Notes: generated by a model from the letters alone, not told the origin. 23,574 nucleotides of DNA from Desulfobacterales bacterium (GCA_030594505.1 JAUVFC010000003.1:1-23574), one strand, 5' to 3'; counted from the first letter of the stretch, positions 7,476-16,635 are shown. Numbers and translations are program-made.

Positions 7476-10289
7476 ATGAACTACAAGGAGACGCTGAATC
7501 TCCCAAAGACCGGTTTTCCTATGAAAGCAAATCTGTCTGCGCGTGAGCCGGAGACCTTGAAAAGATGGGACAAAGAGCGCCTTTACGATCAGATTAGAAA
7601 GAGATCAAAAGATCGCCCTTTATTTATTCTTCATGATGGTCCGCCGTATGCCAATGGGAACATACACCTGGGGACGGCTCTCAACAAGATCCTGAAGGAT
7701 ATTATCGTCCGTTCCCGGCAGATGGGCGGTTTTGACGCCCCGTATGTTCCTGGTTGGGATTGCCACGGTCTTCCGATCGAACATAATGTAGACAAGGAGC
7801 TCGGCCCTAAAAAGAGATCTATGACTACGAACCAGATACGGAAGATGTGCAGGGCGTATGCTGAAAGGTTTGTGGAAATTCAAAAAGAAGAATTTAAACG
7901 TCTCGGTGTCATGGGCGAATGGGACCACCCCTATCTTACAATGAGCTATACCTATGTTTCCTCTATTGTGCGGGAGTTTGGAAAATTTGCCGTTGATGGG
8001 GGCCTGTTGAAGAGCAAAAAGCCTATTTATTGGTGTTCCACCTGTAGGACCGCTTTGGCTGAAGCAGAGGTGGAATACGCGGACCATACGTCACCTTCGA
8101 TTTATGTCAAATTTCCTCTTCGTTCCGATATAAGTAAGGATATCCCTGCATTAAAAGATAAAAAGGTCTCTGTTGTTATTTGGACAACGACCCCCTGGAC
8201 GATTCCTGCAAACCTTGCTGTTGCGCTTCATCCGGATTTTGAATACACAGCAGTAGATGTAGGAAATGATGAGGTATTGATCCTTGCCCGTGACCTCTTA
8301 AAAGGTTGCATGAAGATATTCGGCATCGAGGATTATACGATTGTTGCGGACATTGATGCGCGTGACTTAGAGCACAAATCTTGCCGCCATCCCCTTTACA
8401 ACAGGGAATCAAAGCTCATCCTGGCCGGCCATGTCACACTCGATTCAGGGACAGGGTGCGTTCACATCGCTCCCGGCCACGGGCGGGAGGACTATGAGGA
8501 GGGGTTAAGATATCATCTCGAGATCTATTCGCCGGTTGATGACGATGGACGGTTTAACGACGATGTAGAATACTTTGCGGGAAAGTTCGTGTTTGACGCA
8601 AACAGAGACATAAACGCAAAACTCTCTGAAGCCGGGGCGCTTCTTGGAGAGGAGACGATCGTTCATTCCTATCCTCATTGCTGGCGCTGTAAGGAACCGG
8701 TTATATTTCGTTCCACTGACCAGTGGTTTATTGCAATGGACAGGAACGATTTGCGAAACAAATCCCTTGCCTCTATTAATCAGGTCAAATGGATTCCCGG
8801 CTGGGGGCGTGAACGAATTTACGGGATGGTGGAAAATCGTCCTGATTGGTGTATTTCCCGACAGCGCTCCTGGGGGGTGCCGATTATCGCGTTCTACTGC
8901 ACCGGCTGTAAAAATGTCTTGATTACTGAAGAGATCATCGCGCATGTGGCTGATCTCTTTGAGAGCCATGGCGCGGATATATGGTTTGAGGCGGACAATG
9001 ACACACTCCTCCCCAAAGGGACTGCCTGCCCTCATTGTCAGGGCAAGACCTTTGTAAAAGAGACAGATATACTCGATGTGTGGTTTGATTCAGGCGTAAG
9101 CCACACAGCGGTTCTGGAACATAGAGAAGGGCTCAGGCGGCCTGCTGATCTCTATTTGGAGGGGAGTGATCAGCACCGCGGGTGGTTTCACAGTTCGCTC
9201 CTCACATCGGTGGGGGTCAGAGGGGAGTCTCCGTATAAGTGCGTGTTGACGCATGGATTTGTGGTAGACGGAACGGGGAAGAAGATGTCCAAGTCCATTG
9301 GAAACATTGTGTCTCCTGATGAAGTTATAGACAAATACGGCGCAGAGATATTGAGACTTTGGGTCTCTGCCTCCGATTATCAGGATGATATCCGGATATC
9401 ACACGATATACTGAAGCAGCTCTCCGATGCCTATCGTCGTATTCGCAACACAAGCCGTTTTATTTTGGGAAACATAAGCGATTTTGATCCGGCTTCAGAT
9501 CGTGTCCCTTATGGAGATATGATGGAGATCGATCAATGGGCGCTTCACAGGTTGCAAGGGTTGATTGAGAAAATCCAAAAGGCCTACGATGAGTTTGAAT
9601 TTCACGTGATATACCATTCACTCTATAATTTTTGCACCCTGGACATGAGCGCGTTTTATCTTGATGTTTTAAAGGATCGCCTGTACACTTCCCCGAAAAA
9701 ATCTATCGCACGCAGATCCGCCCAGACAGCCATGATTGAGATCCTCGATACCATGGTTCGTCTCATGGCGCCGATTATGGTCTTCACAGCAGAGGAGATT
9801 TGGGATCACATGCCGGGCGGCCGCGAAGAGAGTGTTCACATGGCATCTTTCCCTGAGGCAAATCGAGATTATACGAATAATGAATTAGCTGAACAATGGG
9901 AAAAGATTCTTGCCGTCCGGGGTGAAGTTACCAGGGGATTGGAGGAGGCAAGAAACCGGAAAGTGATCGGACATTCTCTGGATGCTGCTGTGACACTTTC
10001 GTTGCCGGCTGATCTGTTTGAGGTTCTTTCACGTTATAAGAAAGAATTCAGAACGATTTTTATCGTTTCCGGTCTCACTGTTCTGTGCGATGAACCACTG
10101 GAAGGGGCGTATCAGAGCGATCAAATACCAAATCTAATGTTAAAGGTTGTCCCCGCATCAGGGAAAAAGTGCGAACGGTGCTGGGTACACGAGCCCACGG
10201 TGGGAGAAGACGCGGAACATAAAAATGTCTGCGCAAGATGCGTGAGCGCTATGCGCATAGCGGCGCAGGGCGCAGAGAATAGAGGATAG
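7476..10289 (+). CDS. ileS: Isoleucyl-tRNA synthetase
   Basis: Charges tRNA-Ile with isoleucine; class I synthetase with an editing domain. It is full length at 937 residues. The ATP-binding signature reads GPPYANGNIHLGTALNK, so the HIGH box is HLGT (64-67). Editing-domain WTTTPWTIPAN, the DVWFDSGVSH and GSDQHRGWFHSSL blocks and GKKMSKSIGN (KMSKS 603-607) follow in the expected order. A C-terminal zinc site is present as C899-x2-C902 and C919-x2-C922. GGAGG precedes the ATG by 7 bp. I see no T-box upstream. The last few codons and the stop lie at the edge of a repeat that begins about 10289. Followed by lspA and lgt on the same strand; ileS-lspA linkage is common in proteobacteria. Confidence 0.98.
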   Translation: MNYKETLNLPKTGFPMKANLSAREPETLKRWDKERLYDQIRKRSKDRPLFILHDGPPYANGNIHLGTALNKILKDIIVRSRQMGGFDAPYVPGWDCHGLPIEHNVDKELGPKKRSMTTNQIRKMCRAYAERFVEIQKEEFKRLGVMGEWDHPYLTMSYTYVSSIVREFGKFAVDGGLLKSKKPIYWCSTCRTALAEAEVEYADHTSPSIYVKFPLRSDISKDIPALKDKKVSVVIWTTTPWTIPANLAVALHPDFEYTAVDVGNDEVLILARDLLKGCMKIFGIEDYTIVADIDARDLEHKSCRHPLYNRESKLILAGHVTLDSGTGCVHIAPGHGREDYEEGLRYHLEIYSPVDDDGRFNDDVEYFAGKFVFDANRDINAKLSEAGALLGEETIVHSYPHCWRCKEPVIFRSTDQWFIAMDRNDLRNKSLASINQVKWIPGWGRERIYGMVENRPDWCISRQRSWGVPIIAFYCTGCKNVLITEEIIAHVADLFESHGADIWFEADNDTLLPKGTACPHCQGKTFVKETDILDVWFDSGVSHTAVLEHREGLRRPADLYLEGSDQHRGWFHSSLLTSVGVRGESPYKCVLTHGFVVDGTGKKMSKSIGNIVSPDEVIDKYGAEILRLWVSASDYQDDIRISHDILKQLSDAYRRIRNTSRFILGNISDFDPASDRVPYGDMMEIDQWALHRLQGLIEKIQKAYDEFEFHVIYHSLYNFCTLDMSAFYLDVLKDRLYTSPKKSIARRSAQTAMIEILDTMVRLMAPIMVFTAEEIWDHMPGGREESVHMASFPEANRDYTNNELAEQWEKILAVRGEVTRGLEEARNRKVIGHSLDAAVTLSLPADLFEVLSRYKKEFRTIFIVSGLTVLCDEPLEGAYQSDQIPNLMLKVVPASGKKCERCWVHEPTVGEDAEHKNVCARCVSAMRIAAQGAENRG

Positions 10290-10413
10290 AGGACAGAGGA
10301 CAGAGAATAGTAAAATCATGAAGCTGGGAAGGTGCGATGGTGTGAAGGTGTGAGTTTTCCCATCTTCGCACCCTCTCATCTTCTCATCTTCTGCTCTCTG
10401 ACCTCTGTCCTCC
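10289..10413 (+). repeat. Inverted repeat copy 1, left of lspA-lgt
   Basis: The 83-nt core 10311-10393 is the reverse complement of 11724-11806 with a single mismatch. The flanks GAGGACAGAGGACAGAGA (from 10289) and, inverted, TCTCTGACCTCTGTCCTC (10395-10412) form imperfect terminal inverted repeats. Inside are short 7-9 nt degenerate units (GGTGYGA, CTCATCTT) and arms GGTGCGA / TCGCACC that can pair. There is no ORF. It starts at the ileS stop codon. Confidence 0.85.
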
Positions 10414-10428
10414 AACAAATGTCGAAGA

Positions 10429-10443
10429 TCCGTCGGAGGCGGA
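10429..10443 (+). repeat. TCCGTC-GGA-GGCGGA mini-hairpin overlapping the lspA ribosome-binding site
   Basis: Six-base arms (one G-T pair) around GGA; same type as 5051-5065 and 17469-17483. The GGAGG at 10435-10439 is also the only visible Shine-Dalgarno for lspA, 8 bp before its ATG, so the repeat appears to supply and possibly mask it. Confidence 0.6.
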
Positions 10444-10447
10444 ACAA

Positions 10448-10936
10448 ATGACAAATTACAATCGATACACTGCTCTATTCATCGGCGCAACCCTGATCGT
10501 AGTGATCGATCAGGTTGTTAAGCTGATTATCATAAAAAAACTTATTCTTCATCAACTGATAGAAGTGATTCCGGGTTTTTTCAACCTGGCCCACGTACGG
10601 AATACCGGAGGAGCATTTGGTCTCCTTGCCGGTGCATCTTCCGGTCTCAGAACGGCATTCTTTGTCGGTGTTTCCCTCCTTGTAATGGGAATTATCTTTT
10701 ATGTCTATTCCAGAGTGAAATCCGGTCAAAATGGAGTTCTTGCAGCGCTTATTATGATACTTGGGGGGGCCATAGGTAATCTGATAGATCGGATTCGGTT
10801 CGGAGAGGTGGTCGATTTTTTGGATTTTTACATTGGCGCCATCCATTGGCCGGCCTTTAATGTTGCCGACGGTTTTATAACCGTGGGGATTGCTCTTTTT
10901 TGTTATTACCTGTTGATAAAGAAGGTGCCGCTATAA
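10448..10936 (+). CDS. lspA: Lipoprotein signal peptidase (signal peptidase II)
   Basis: Inner-membrane aspartyl protease that cuts the signal peptide from diacylglyceryl-prolipoproteins. The 162-residue length is normal. Four membrane helices can be seen (about 8-27, 54-62 extending to 85, 96-112, 136-157). The catalytic pair is Asp114 in GNLIDR and Asp141 in FNVADG; the RNTGGAFG motif is at 51-58. The start is fixed by GGAGG 8 bp upstream. lgt begins one base after the stop, so the two are probably translated together, fitting successive steps of lipoprotein maturation. Confidence 0.97.
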   Translation: MTNYNRYTALFIGATLIVVIDQVVKLIIIKKLILHQLIEVIPGFFNLAHVRNTGGAFGLLAGASSGLRTAFFVGVSLLVMGIIFYVYSRVKSGQNGVLAALIMILGGAIGNLIDRIRFGEVVDFLDFYIGAIHWPAFNVADGFITVGIALFCYYLLIKKVPL

Positions 10937-10937
10937 T

Positions 10938-11705
10938 ATGCATCCTACATTATTTCATATCGGCAACTTTGCCGTCCACACCTATGGATTCTTTATAGCT
11001 ATCGGGTTTCTCCTTGCGATTTCTCTGGCGGTTCGGGAAGCCGAAAGGGCAGGGGAGGACGGAGAAAAGATTATTGATCTTTCCCTGTACATTCTTATCG
11101 CTGCGATTGTTGGTTCTCGTCTTCTCTATGTTGTGATTAACTGGGGGGATTTTAGAGGCGATCCCCTGGAGATAATTCGTATATGGAACGGAGGGCTGGT
11201 CTTTTATGGCGGACTCATGGGGGCGTCTATTGTGACCGTATGGTATCTCAGGAAACACCAACTTAATATATGGAAGACCGCAGATATCCTTGCGCCGTCT
11301 ATTGCCCTGGGGCAATCCATAGGGAGAGTCGGGTGTTTCTTTGCCGGCTGCTGTTATGGGAAGGTGTGTGATCATTGGTGGTGTGTCACATTCACCAATC
11401 CTGAGTCTTTAGCGCCTAAAGGGATTCCTCTTCATCCTACACAGCTCTATTCTTCCGTCAATGCCTTTCTGATCTATTTCGTTCTCATAAGACTCAGAAG
11501 GAATAAGAAATTCGAAGGGGCGCTCTTCTGGGTATACATACTGCTTTATGCCGTAACGCGGTCGGTGATTGAATTTTTCCGTGGGGACCACAGAGGGACT
11601 CTGTTTGGCGGTCTACTCTCCACTTCCCAGACGATCGGTATTGTAATGGCGCTGGTTGCCGGTTTTATGATCTTTTATCGTAACCGTCAGGGGGCAAGGG
11701 AATAG
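10938..11705 (+). CDS. lgt: Prolipoprotein diacylglyceryl transferase
   Basis: Transfers diacylglycerol from phosphatidylglycerol to the lipobox cysteine, the step just before LspA. The 255-residue protein begins MHPTLFHIG and has about seven membrane helices. The Lgt signature is clear: NGGLVFYGGLMGA (about 84-96), then GQSIGRVGCFFAGCCYG (125-141), then HPTQLYSS and the late FFRGDHRG. It directly follows lspA and is followed at once by the second inverted repeat copy. No terminator other than that repeat is visible. Confidence 0.97.
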   Translation: MHPTLFHIGNFAVHTYGFFIAIGFLLAISLAVREAERAGEDGEKIIDLSLYILIAAIVGSRLLYVVINWGDFRGDPLEIIRIWNGGLVFYGGLMGASIVTVWYLRKHQLNIWKTADILAPSIALGQSIGRVGCFFAGCCYGKVCDHWWCVTFTNPESLAPKGIPLHPTQLYSSVNAFLIYFVLIRLRRNKKFEGALFWVYILLYAVTRSVIEFFRGDHRGTLFGGLLSTSQTIGIVMALVAGFMIFYRNRQGARE

Positions 11706-11831
11706 ATGTCGGATGTCAGAAGTCAGAAGATGAGAAGTTGAGAGGGTGCGAAGATGGGAAAACTCACACCTTCACACCATCGCACCTTCCCAGCTTCATG
11801 ATTTTACTGTTCTCTGACCTCTATCCTCAAC
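11706..11831 (-). repeat. Inverted repeat copy 2, right of lspA-lgt
   Basis: Core 11724-11806 matches copy 1 (10311-10393) in opposite orientation, 82 of 83 positions identical. The outer flanks are more diverged (TCAGAAGTCAGAAGATGAG on one side, TCTCTGACCTCTATCCTC on the other). It begins right after the lgt stop codon. Confidence 0.85.
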
Positions 11832-11882
11832 CGAAGTGCTCCTTAAGCGTAGCGCTCTTTTAACGAGGTACTCGGTAAAGTC

Positions 11883-12890
11883 ATGCGCCCCTGTTTTCAT
11901 CCTCGATTAGTTAATGACCATTTTGGAGACCCTACCCTTTTCATTCCGTTTCTTTATGAAAAACGCGCGTTGATGTTTGACCTGGGAGATGTTTGTCCTC
12001 TTTCTTCCAGGGATATTTTAAAACTGACGCATATCTTTGTTACCCATACCCATGTAGATCACTTTATAGGATTTGATCATGTGCTGAGAATCTTATTGGG
12101 AAGAGAGAAATCTCTTCATCTGTTTGGTCCGCCGGGGTTTTTACAAAATGTAGAAGGGAAATTGGCCGGATATACGTGGAATTTAGTAGAGAACTATTCC
12201 AACGAATTCTCTTTAAATGTAACAGAGATTAATGTTGATAGTATGGTGAGGAAAGTATATCGGTGCCGGAATCGGTTTGAAGCAACCGGAACTGAATATA
12301 AAGCCTTGTTTCAAAGGAAGCTCCTCGAAGAATCTTCTTTTTCCGTTCATGCCGTTCATCTGGATCATAAAATTCCGTGTCTTGGTCTTTCCCTAAAGGA
12401 ACACTTTCACGTGAATGTCTTAAAAGATCGGTTAAAGGGCCTTAATCTACCCGTGGGTCCCTGGCTGAAAAAGTTCAAGGATGCCATCTACAATAAAGAA
12501 AATGAAGAAACGCTTTTTAAGGTGGTATGGAACGAAGGCTCTCAAAAATATAAGAAAGAATTTCTATTGGGGGAATTAAAGAAAAAAATCGTCCGTATTA
12601 CTCCGGGCCAGAAAATTGTCTATATCACGGATATTCGCTATACCCCGGAGAACGTGGAAAGGGTGATCGATTTCGCAAGGGATGCGGATTCTCTTTTTAT
12701 TGAGGCCTCTTTTCTTGATGCCGAACAGAAAACAGCGTACGAAAAGTATCATTTAACCGCCCGGCAGGCAGGGAGCCTTGCCCGGCAGGCAGGTGTGAAG
12801 CAATTTAAATTGTTTCATTTTTCTCCCCGCTACACTCACAACCCCGAACTCCTCTACCAGGAAGCGGAGGCTGCGTTTTCCAATCCCTAA
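11883..12890 (+). CDS. Metallo-beta-lactamase-fold hydrolase, RNase Z-like
   Basis: The 335-residue protein carries the MBL signature THTHVDH (His55, His57, Asp59, His60) at the position seen in tRNase Z/ElaC-type enzymes, a later HLDHKIPCLGLSL resembling the RNase Z 'HxxP..GY' segment, YITDIRYT with the metal-bridging Asp, FIEASFLD, and a C-terminal LFHFSPRYT (the HFSxR block). Together these point to the RNase Z branch, which processes tRNA 3' ends, but the usual start (LGTG motif) is replaced by CFHPRLVNDHFGDPTLFI, so a distinct subfamily is likely. Start uncertain: no good ribosome-binding site precedes the ATG at 11883, and the repeat copy 2 ends only 50 bp upstream. Convergent with the amidase gene, overlapping by 4 bp. 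Confidence 0.85.
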   Translation: MRPCFHPRLVNDHFGDPTLFIPFLYEKRALMFDLGDVCPLSSRDILKLTHIFVTHTHVDHFIGFDHVLRILLGREKSLHLFGPPGFLQNVEGKLAGYTWNLVENYSNEFSLNVTEINVDSMVRKVYRCRNRFEATGTEYKALFQRKLLEESSFSVHAVHLDHKIPCLGLSLKEHFHVNVLKDRLKGLNLPVGPWLKKFKDAIYNKENEETLFKVVWNEGSQKYKKEFLLGELKKKIVRITPGQKIVYITDIRYTPENVERVIDFARDADSLFIEASFLDAEQKTAYEKYHLTARQAGSLARQAGVKQFKLFHFSPRYTHNPELLYQEAEAAFSNP

Positions 12891-14626
12891 CCTCCTATCG
12901 GCGGGGCGGTGTCTGCCATCATGACCGGCGGTGAGATCTCTTTCATATAACGTTTTATCCCTTTTATAATCCCGTTGACGAGATGATCCTGGTACTTGGG
13001 GTCTGTCAGACGTCTGCACTCTCTTTTGTTGCTGATGAATCCGACTTCAATCAGAATACACGGCATTTCTGCGCCTAACAACACATAAAAAGGAGCTTGT
13101 TTTACGCCAAGGTCTTTGATTTTGCTGTATTTCGGTTTTAATCTGTTTATGACCGCATTCTGTATGCAAGCCGATAACTGGCTTGATTCATTGATTTTCG
13201 AAGATCGCATAAGATCGTTTAAAATTATTTCAAGGTCGCTTATATTCTTGGCCGAGGTGGCATTTTCACGAGCTGCAACCATAATAGCGTCATTATCAGT
13301 GGCCAGATTCAAAAAATAGGTCTCTATGCCGTATGTGTGTCGTTTTTCAGTTGCATTGGCGTGGATCGATATAAAAAGATCCGCGTTTTTAGTGTTGGCA
13401 ATAGCTGTTCTTTCCTCAAGCGGCAGAAACTTATCAGAGGTCCTGGTATAGAAGACCTTGCACCCCGTCTCTTTTTTTATTTTTTTCCCCAGCTTTTTTG
13501 CAATCTGCAGAGTTATATTCTTTTCAAAGACCCCTCTGTAATAACCGGGAGCGCCACAATCTCTTCCGCCATGTCCCGGATCAATGACAATCCTTTTGAC
13601 CTTGAGCGCTAACTGCTTAGTTAACGCCCTGGCAGGAACGTGATGGGTTGAAGCAATTTTCCCCTTCCGTTTTCCTATTTTTTTTGCGGTAATGGTGCCT
13701 CTCCCATTCACATCGACTACGATTCTGAACGGATTTTGCAGAGAGAATATCTTGAATGTATCAATTGTCTTGATATCCAGGACAACACGGACCGATGAAG
13801 ATGTATGCTGGGCTGCACGGGCCTCCTTAAGAAGGTCATCCTGAATCGGGATGATAGTGGAGAGACCGGGGCCAACCCTTGTATTGTTCAAATCGATATA
13901 AAGACGCTGTGGCTTTTTGATAGAGGGATCCTTTTTCAGGAGGCGATAAGAATAAGACACCTCGTCTTCTGCGTCGATGACTATACGTGTATAGGTGGGA
14001 TTTGACCAAAAACGCAATTGTGTTATATTGACAGTTCCTTTTTTTTGCTTTATTCTCTTATGGTTATTGTTTTTGTTTTTTGATTTTGGAGAGGGAAGCC
14101 GCAGGATAGCGGTCTTTGCCCTGGGCTGATGGTCGCTTTTTGGATAGCGCGTTAATATCCGTTTGTAATATTTGCGGGCGATGTTTTTCTTTTTTTGAAC
14201 ATTTAACGCGATCTCTGCCAGGGCGAAAAGAGCGTCATCCGTGCGCACGGAGTCAGGGAACCGCTTTATCATGCGGTTGTAATAATTTATTGATTGATTG
14301 ATGTCACTTTTTCTCCCTGATTCTCTATAAAGTTCCCGGTACGTGCGTCCTATCATAAAAAGGGCGTTATCCGCCCAGCGCCCTTTCCGGCTTTTTTTAT
14401 AAACTGTTTGAAACCTGGTGATAATATTAAGCCAGGAGTGACGATATTTTTTCTGCTTCGGAGATTTAAGGAGTTTCTTATAGACCCGTAGTGCACTGAA
14501 ATAGGCATCGTCGAGTTTTCCCGCGCTGACAGTCCCTGCAAAAGTGGAAATCAGAAAGAATGAGAGGATGGCAACACAAAGTAATCGGATAGTTTTTTTG
14601 TAGTTTTTTTGTTGATTCGGATGCAT
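12887..14626 (-). CDS. N-acetylmuramoyl-L-alanine amidase (AmiC/AmiB type) with TPR-like and AMIN domains
   Basis: Periplasmic zinc amidase that cleaves the stem peptide from peptidoglycan, typically during cell separation. Domain order over 579 residues: signal peptide (about 1-35, ending TVSAG), TPR-like helical repeats (about 40-175: YKKLLKSPKQ, YYNRMIKRFPDS, YYKRILTRYPKS), a Lys/Asn-rich linker, an AMIN domain (about 198-306), a second linker, and Amidase_3 (about 343-560). Zinc and catalytic residues are visible: His351 (IDPGHGG), Glu368 (FEKNITLQ), His422 (SIHANA), Glu527 (ILIEVGFISN). The TPR-like N-terminus resembles outer-membrane or Tol-Pal-type repeats and is seen in several deltaproteobacterial amidases. 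No clear ribosome-binding site precedes the ATG. It is divergent from mnmG. Confidence 0.95.
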   Translation of the reverse strand: MHPNQQKNYKKTIRLLCVAILSFFLISTFAGTVSAGKLDDAYFSALRVYKKLLKSPKQKKYRHSWLNIITRFQTVYKKSRKGRWADNALFMIGRTYRELYRESGRKSDINQSINYYNRMIKRFPDSVRTDDALFALAEIALNVQKKKNIARKYYKRILTRYPKSDHQPRAKTAILRLPSPKSKNKNNNHKRIKQKKGTVNITQLRFWSNPTYTRIVIDAEDEVSYSYRLLKKDPSIKKPQRLYIDLNNTRVGPGLSTIIPIQDDLLKEARAAQHTSSSVRVVLDIKTIDTFKIFSLQNPFRIVVDVNGRGTITAKKIGKRKGKIASTHHVPARALTKQLALKVKRIVIDPGHGGRDCGAPGYYRGVFEKNITLQIAKKLGKKIKKETGCKVFYTRTSDKFLPLEERTAIANTKNADLFISIHANATEKRHTYGIETYFLNLATDNDAIMVAARENATSAKNISDLEIILNDLMRSSKINESSQLSACIQNAVINRLKPKYSKIKDLGVKQAPFYVLLGAEMPCILIEVGFISNKRECRRLTDPKYQDHLVNGIIKGIKRYMKEISPPVMMADTAPPIGG

Positions 14627-14711
14627 GATTTTATAAGTAAAACAGGCTCGTTTGTTAGTCTTTTAACAAACTAAGACTGTAGTGTCAAATAGCAGGGGGA
14701 GATTATTAGAA

Positions 14712-16580
14712 ATGAACACCTATTCTAAAATATACGACGTTATTGTAGTCGGCGCCGGCCATGCGGGTTGCGAAGCAGCTCTGGCTGCCGCCAGGCTTGG
14801 ATGCAAAACGCTGGCGCTAACGATCAATGCGGATCATATCGGTGAAATGTCTTGTAATCCGGCAGTGGGCGGTCTCGCAAAGGGGCATCTTGTTCGAGAG
14901 ATCGATGTCCTCGGTGGGGAGATGGCCAGGAATATCGACGCCACCGGTATCCAGTTTCGCCGGCTCAACACAAAAAAGGGGCCTGCGGTGCAGTCTTCCA
15001 GGGCGCAGGCCGATAAAGAACAGTATCGCCTTCGTATGAAGCAGGTATTGGAGAATCAGGAAGACCTTGATATAAAACAAGGTGTTGTTGACGAGCTGAT
15101 TGTGGAGGATGGAACCGTCAAGGGTATTGTAACCAGTATCGGTGAACATTATCCGGGGCAGGCGGTAATCCTGACTACAGGAACCTTTTTGCAGGGGCTG
15201 ATTCATATTGGCCTGAAGAATTTTTCCGCGGGCCGAATGGGGGACCCCGCGTCTATTAAGCTTTCGGAGAATTTAAAAAAGTTAGGGTTTCGCATGGGGC
15301 GGTTAAAAACAGGCACAACGCCTCGTCTTGACGGGAGAACTATTAATTTTTCCAAATTGACCCCCCAATACGGAGATGAACCCCCTGTTCCGTTTTCGTT
15401 TGACACGGAATCAATTTCACAGAAACAGGCGCCATGCTACATCACTTATACGAACGAACGGACTCACGAGATCATCCGGAGCGGCCTTGATCGTTCCCCG
15501 CTTTTTACCGGCGTGATCGAAGGGGTGGGGGCACGATACTGTCCCTCTATCGAAGACAAGGTCGTCAGATTCCATGAAAAGCCTCGACACCAGATCTTTT
15601 TGGAACCAATGGGGCTCGGCACCACCGAGATTTACCCCAATGGCGTGCCGACCAGCCTTCCCGTGGACATACAGTTTAAGATGCTTCGATCCATAGAAGG
15701 TCTGGAAAAGGTGGAGATTGTCCGGCCCGGGTATGCGATCGAATACGATTACGCGGATCCGACGCAGTTGAGTCCGGCCTTAGAGACCAAACTGATCCGA
15801 GGCCTTTTTTTCGCTGGACAGATTAACGGCACTTCAGGGTATGAAGAAGCCGCGGCCCAGGGTTTGATGGCGGGGATCAATGCAGTGCGATATATTACAG
15901 AAGCCCCTCCAATTGTCCTTGACCGGACCCAGGCATACATCGGAGTGTTGATTGACGATCTGGTTACAAAGGGCGCCATGGAGCCGTACAGGATGTTTAC
16001 ATCGCGAGCAGAATACAGGCTTCTTCTCAGGGAAGACAATGCAGATCTCCGCCTGCGGGAGACAGGCTATTCTTTGGGACTTGTTTCCGATCGTGTTTAC
16101 CGCCGGTATCAGCACAAAAAGGAGACGATCGAACAACTTTTGAAGCTCCTTTCCAATATCAGGCTTACGCCCACCCAAGCCATTAATGAGAAACTTTGTG
16201 GGTTGGGATTTCATCCTTTGAATCAACCGACTTTTTTGGGAGACCTTTTAAAACGTCCGGGGATTACCTTAAAGGATCTGGAAATTTTCGAACCAAGGGT
16301 TGCTGAAGTTGGAAGCGCTGTGGCAGAGCAGGTGGAGATACAGATCAAGTATGACGGCTACATCAAACGACAGGAAAAGCAGGTGGAGCGCTTTAAAAAA
16401 CTGGAACATACCGTAATTCCGGAAGATTTCGATTATTCTAAGGTGCCCGGCCTTTCAAACGAGGTAAAAGAGAAACTTGTCGCCATTCGTCCTGCGTCTA
16501 TAGGTCAAGCATCCAGGATATCCGGCATTACACCCGCTGCGGTTTCCATCATCCAAATATTTTTAAAAAAAGCAGGTTAG
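14712..16580 (+). CDS. mnmG: tRNA uridine 5-carboxymethylaminomethyl modification enzyme MnmG (GidA)
   Basis: FAD- and NADH-dependent partner of MnmE that modifies the wobble uridine (U34) of several tRNAs. I choose the ATG at 14712 (622 residues), preceded by AGGGGGA; a GTG at 14682 in frame is possible but less likely because the family starts just before the FAD motif. Motifs: VVGAGHAGCEAALAAARLG (GxGxxG 14-19), EMSCNPAVGGLAKGHLVREID, TKKGPAVQSSRAQADK, GYAIEYDYADPTQL and the late GLFFAGQINGTSGYEEAAAQG. Length and order match E. coli MnmG (629). mnmE and rsmG, frequent neighbours elsewhere, are not here. Confidence 0.98.
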   Translation: MNTYSKIYDVIVVGAGHAGCEAALAAARLGCKTLALTINADHIGEMSCNPAVGGLAKGHLVREIDVLGGEMARNIDATGIQFRRLNTKKGPAVQSSRAQADKEQYRLRMKQVLENQEDLDIKQGVVDELIVEDGTVKGIVTSIGEHYPGQAVILTTGTFLQGLIHIGLKNFSAGRMGDPASIKLSENLKKLGFRMGRLKTGTTPRLDGRTINFSKLTPQYGDEPPVPFSFDTESISQKQAPCYITYTNERTHEIIRSGLDRSPLFTGVIEGVGARYCPSIEDKVVRFHEKPRHQIFLEPMGLGTTEIYPNGVPTSLPVDIQFKMLRSIEGLEKVEIVRPGYAIEYDYADPTQLSPALETKLIRGLFFAGQINGTSGYEEAAAQGLMAGINAVRYITEAPPIVLDRTQAYIGVLIDDLVTKGAMEPYRMFTSRAEYRLLLREDNADLRLRETGYSLGLVSDRVYRRYQHKKETIEQLLKLLSNIRLTPTQAINEKLCGLGFHPLNQPTFLGDLLKRPGITLKDLEIFEPRVAEVGSAVAEQVEIQIKYDGYIKRQEKQVERFKKLEHTVIPEDFDYSKVPGLSNEVKEKLVAIRPASIGQASRISGITPAAVSIIQIFLKKAG

Positions 16581-16598
16581 TGTTCAGCTTTGTTTTCT

Positions 16599-16635
16599 AC
16601 CTTATTCGTGTAAATTCGTGTTCATTCGTGGCTGA
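16599..16635 (+). repeat. Three ATTCGTG units at 10-bp spacing
   Basis: ATTCGTG occurs at 16604, 16614 and 16624, exactly 10 bp apart, just after mnmG. The same kind of string is, as I recall, scattered in intergenic DNA of other environmental bacteria. Confidence 0.5.

Noticed and set aside
8505..9035. Minus-strand frame of 176 codons inside ileS
   Set aside because: Fully antisense to the conserved synthetase; no ribosome-binding site or motif.
10158..10454. 98-codon minus-strand frame across the ileS end and the inverted repeat
   Set aside because: Generated by the purine-rich repeat; low-complexity product.
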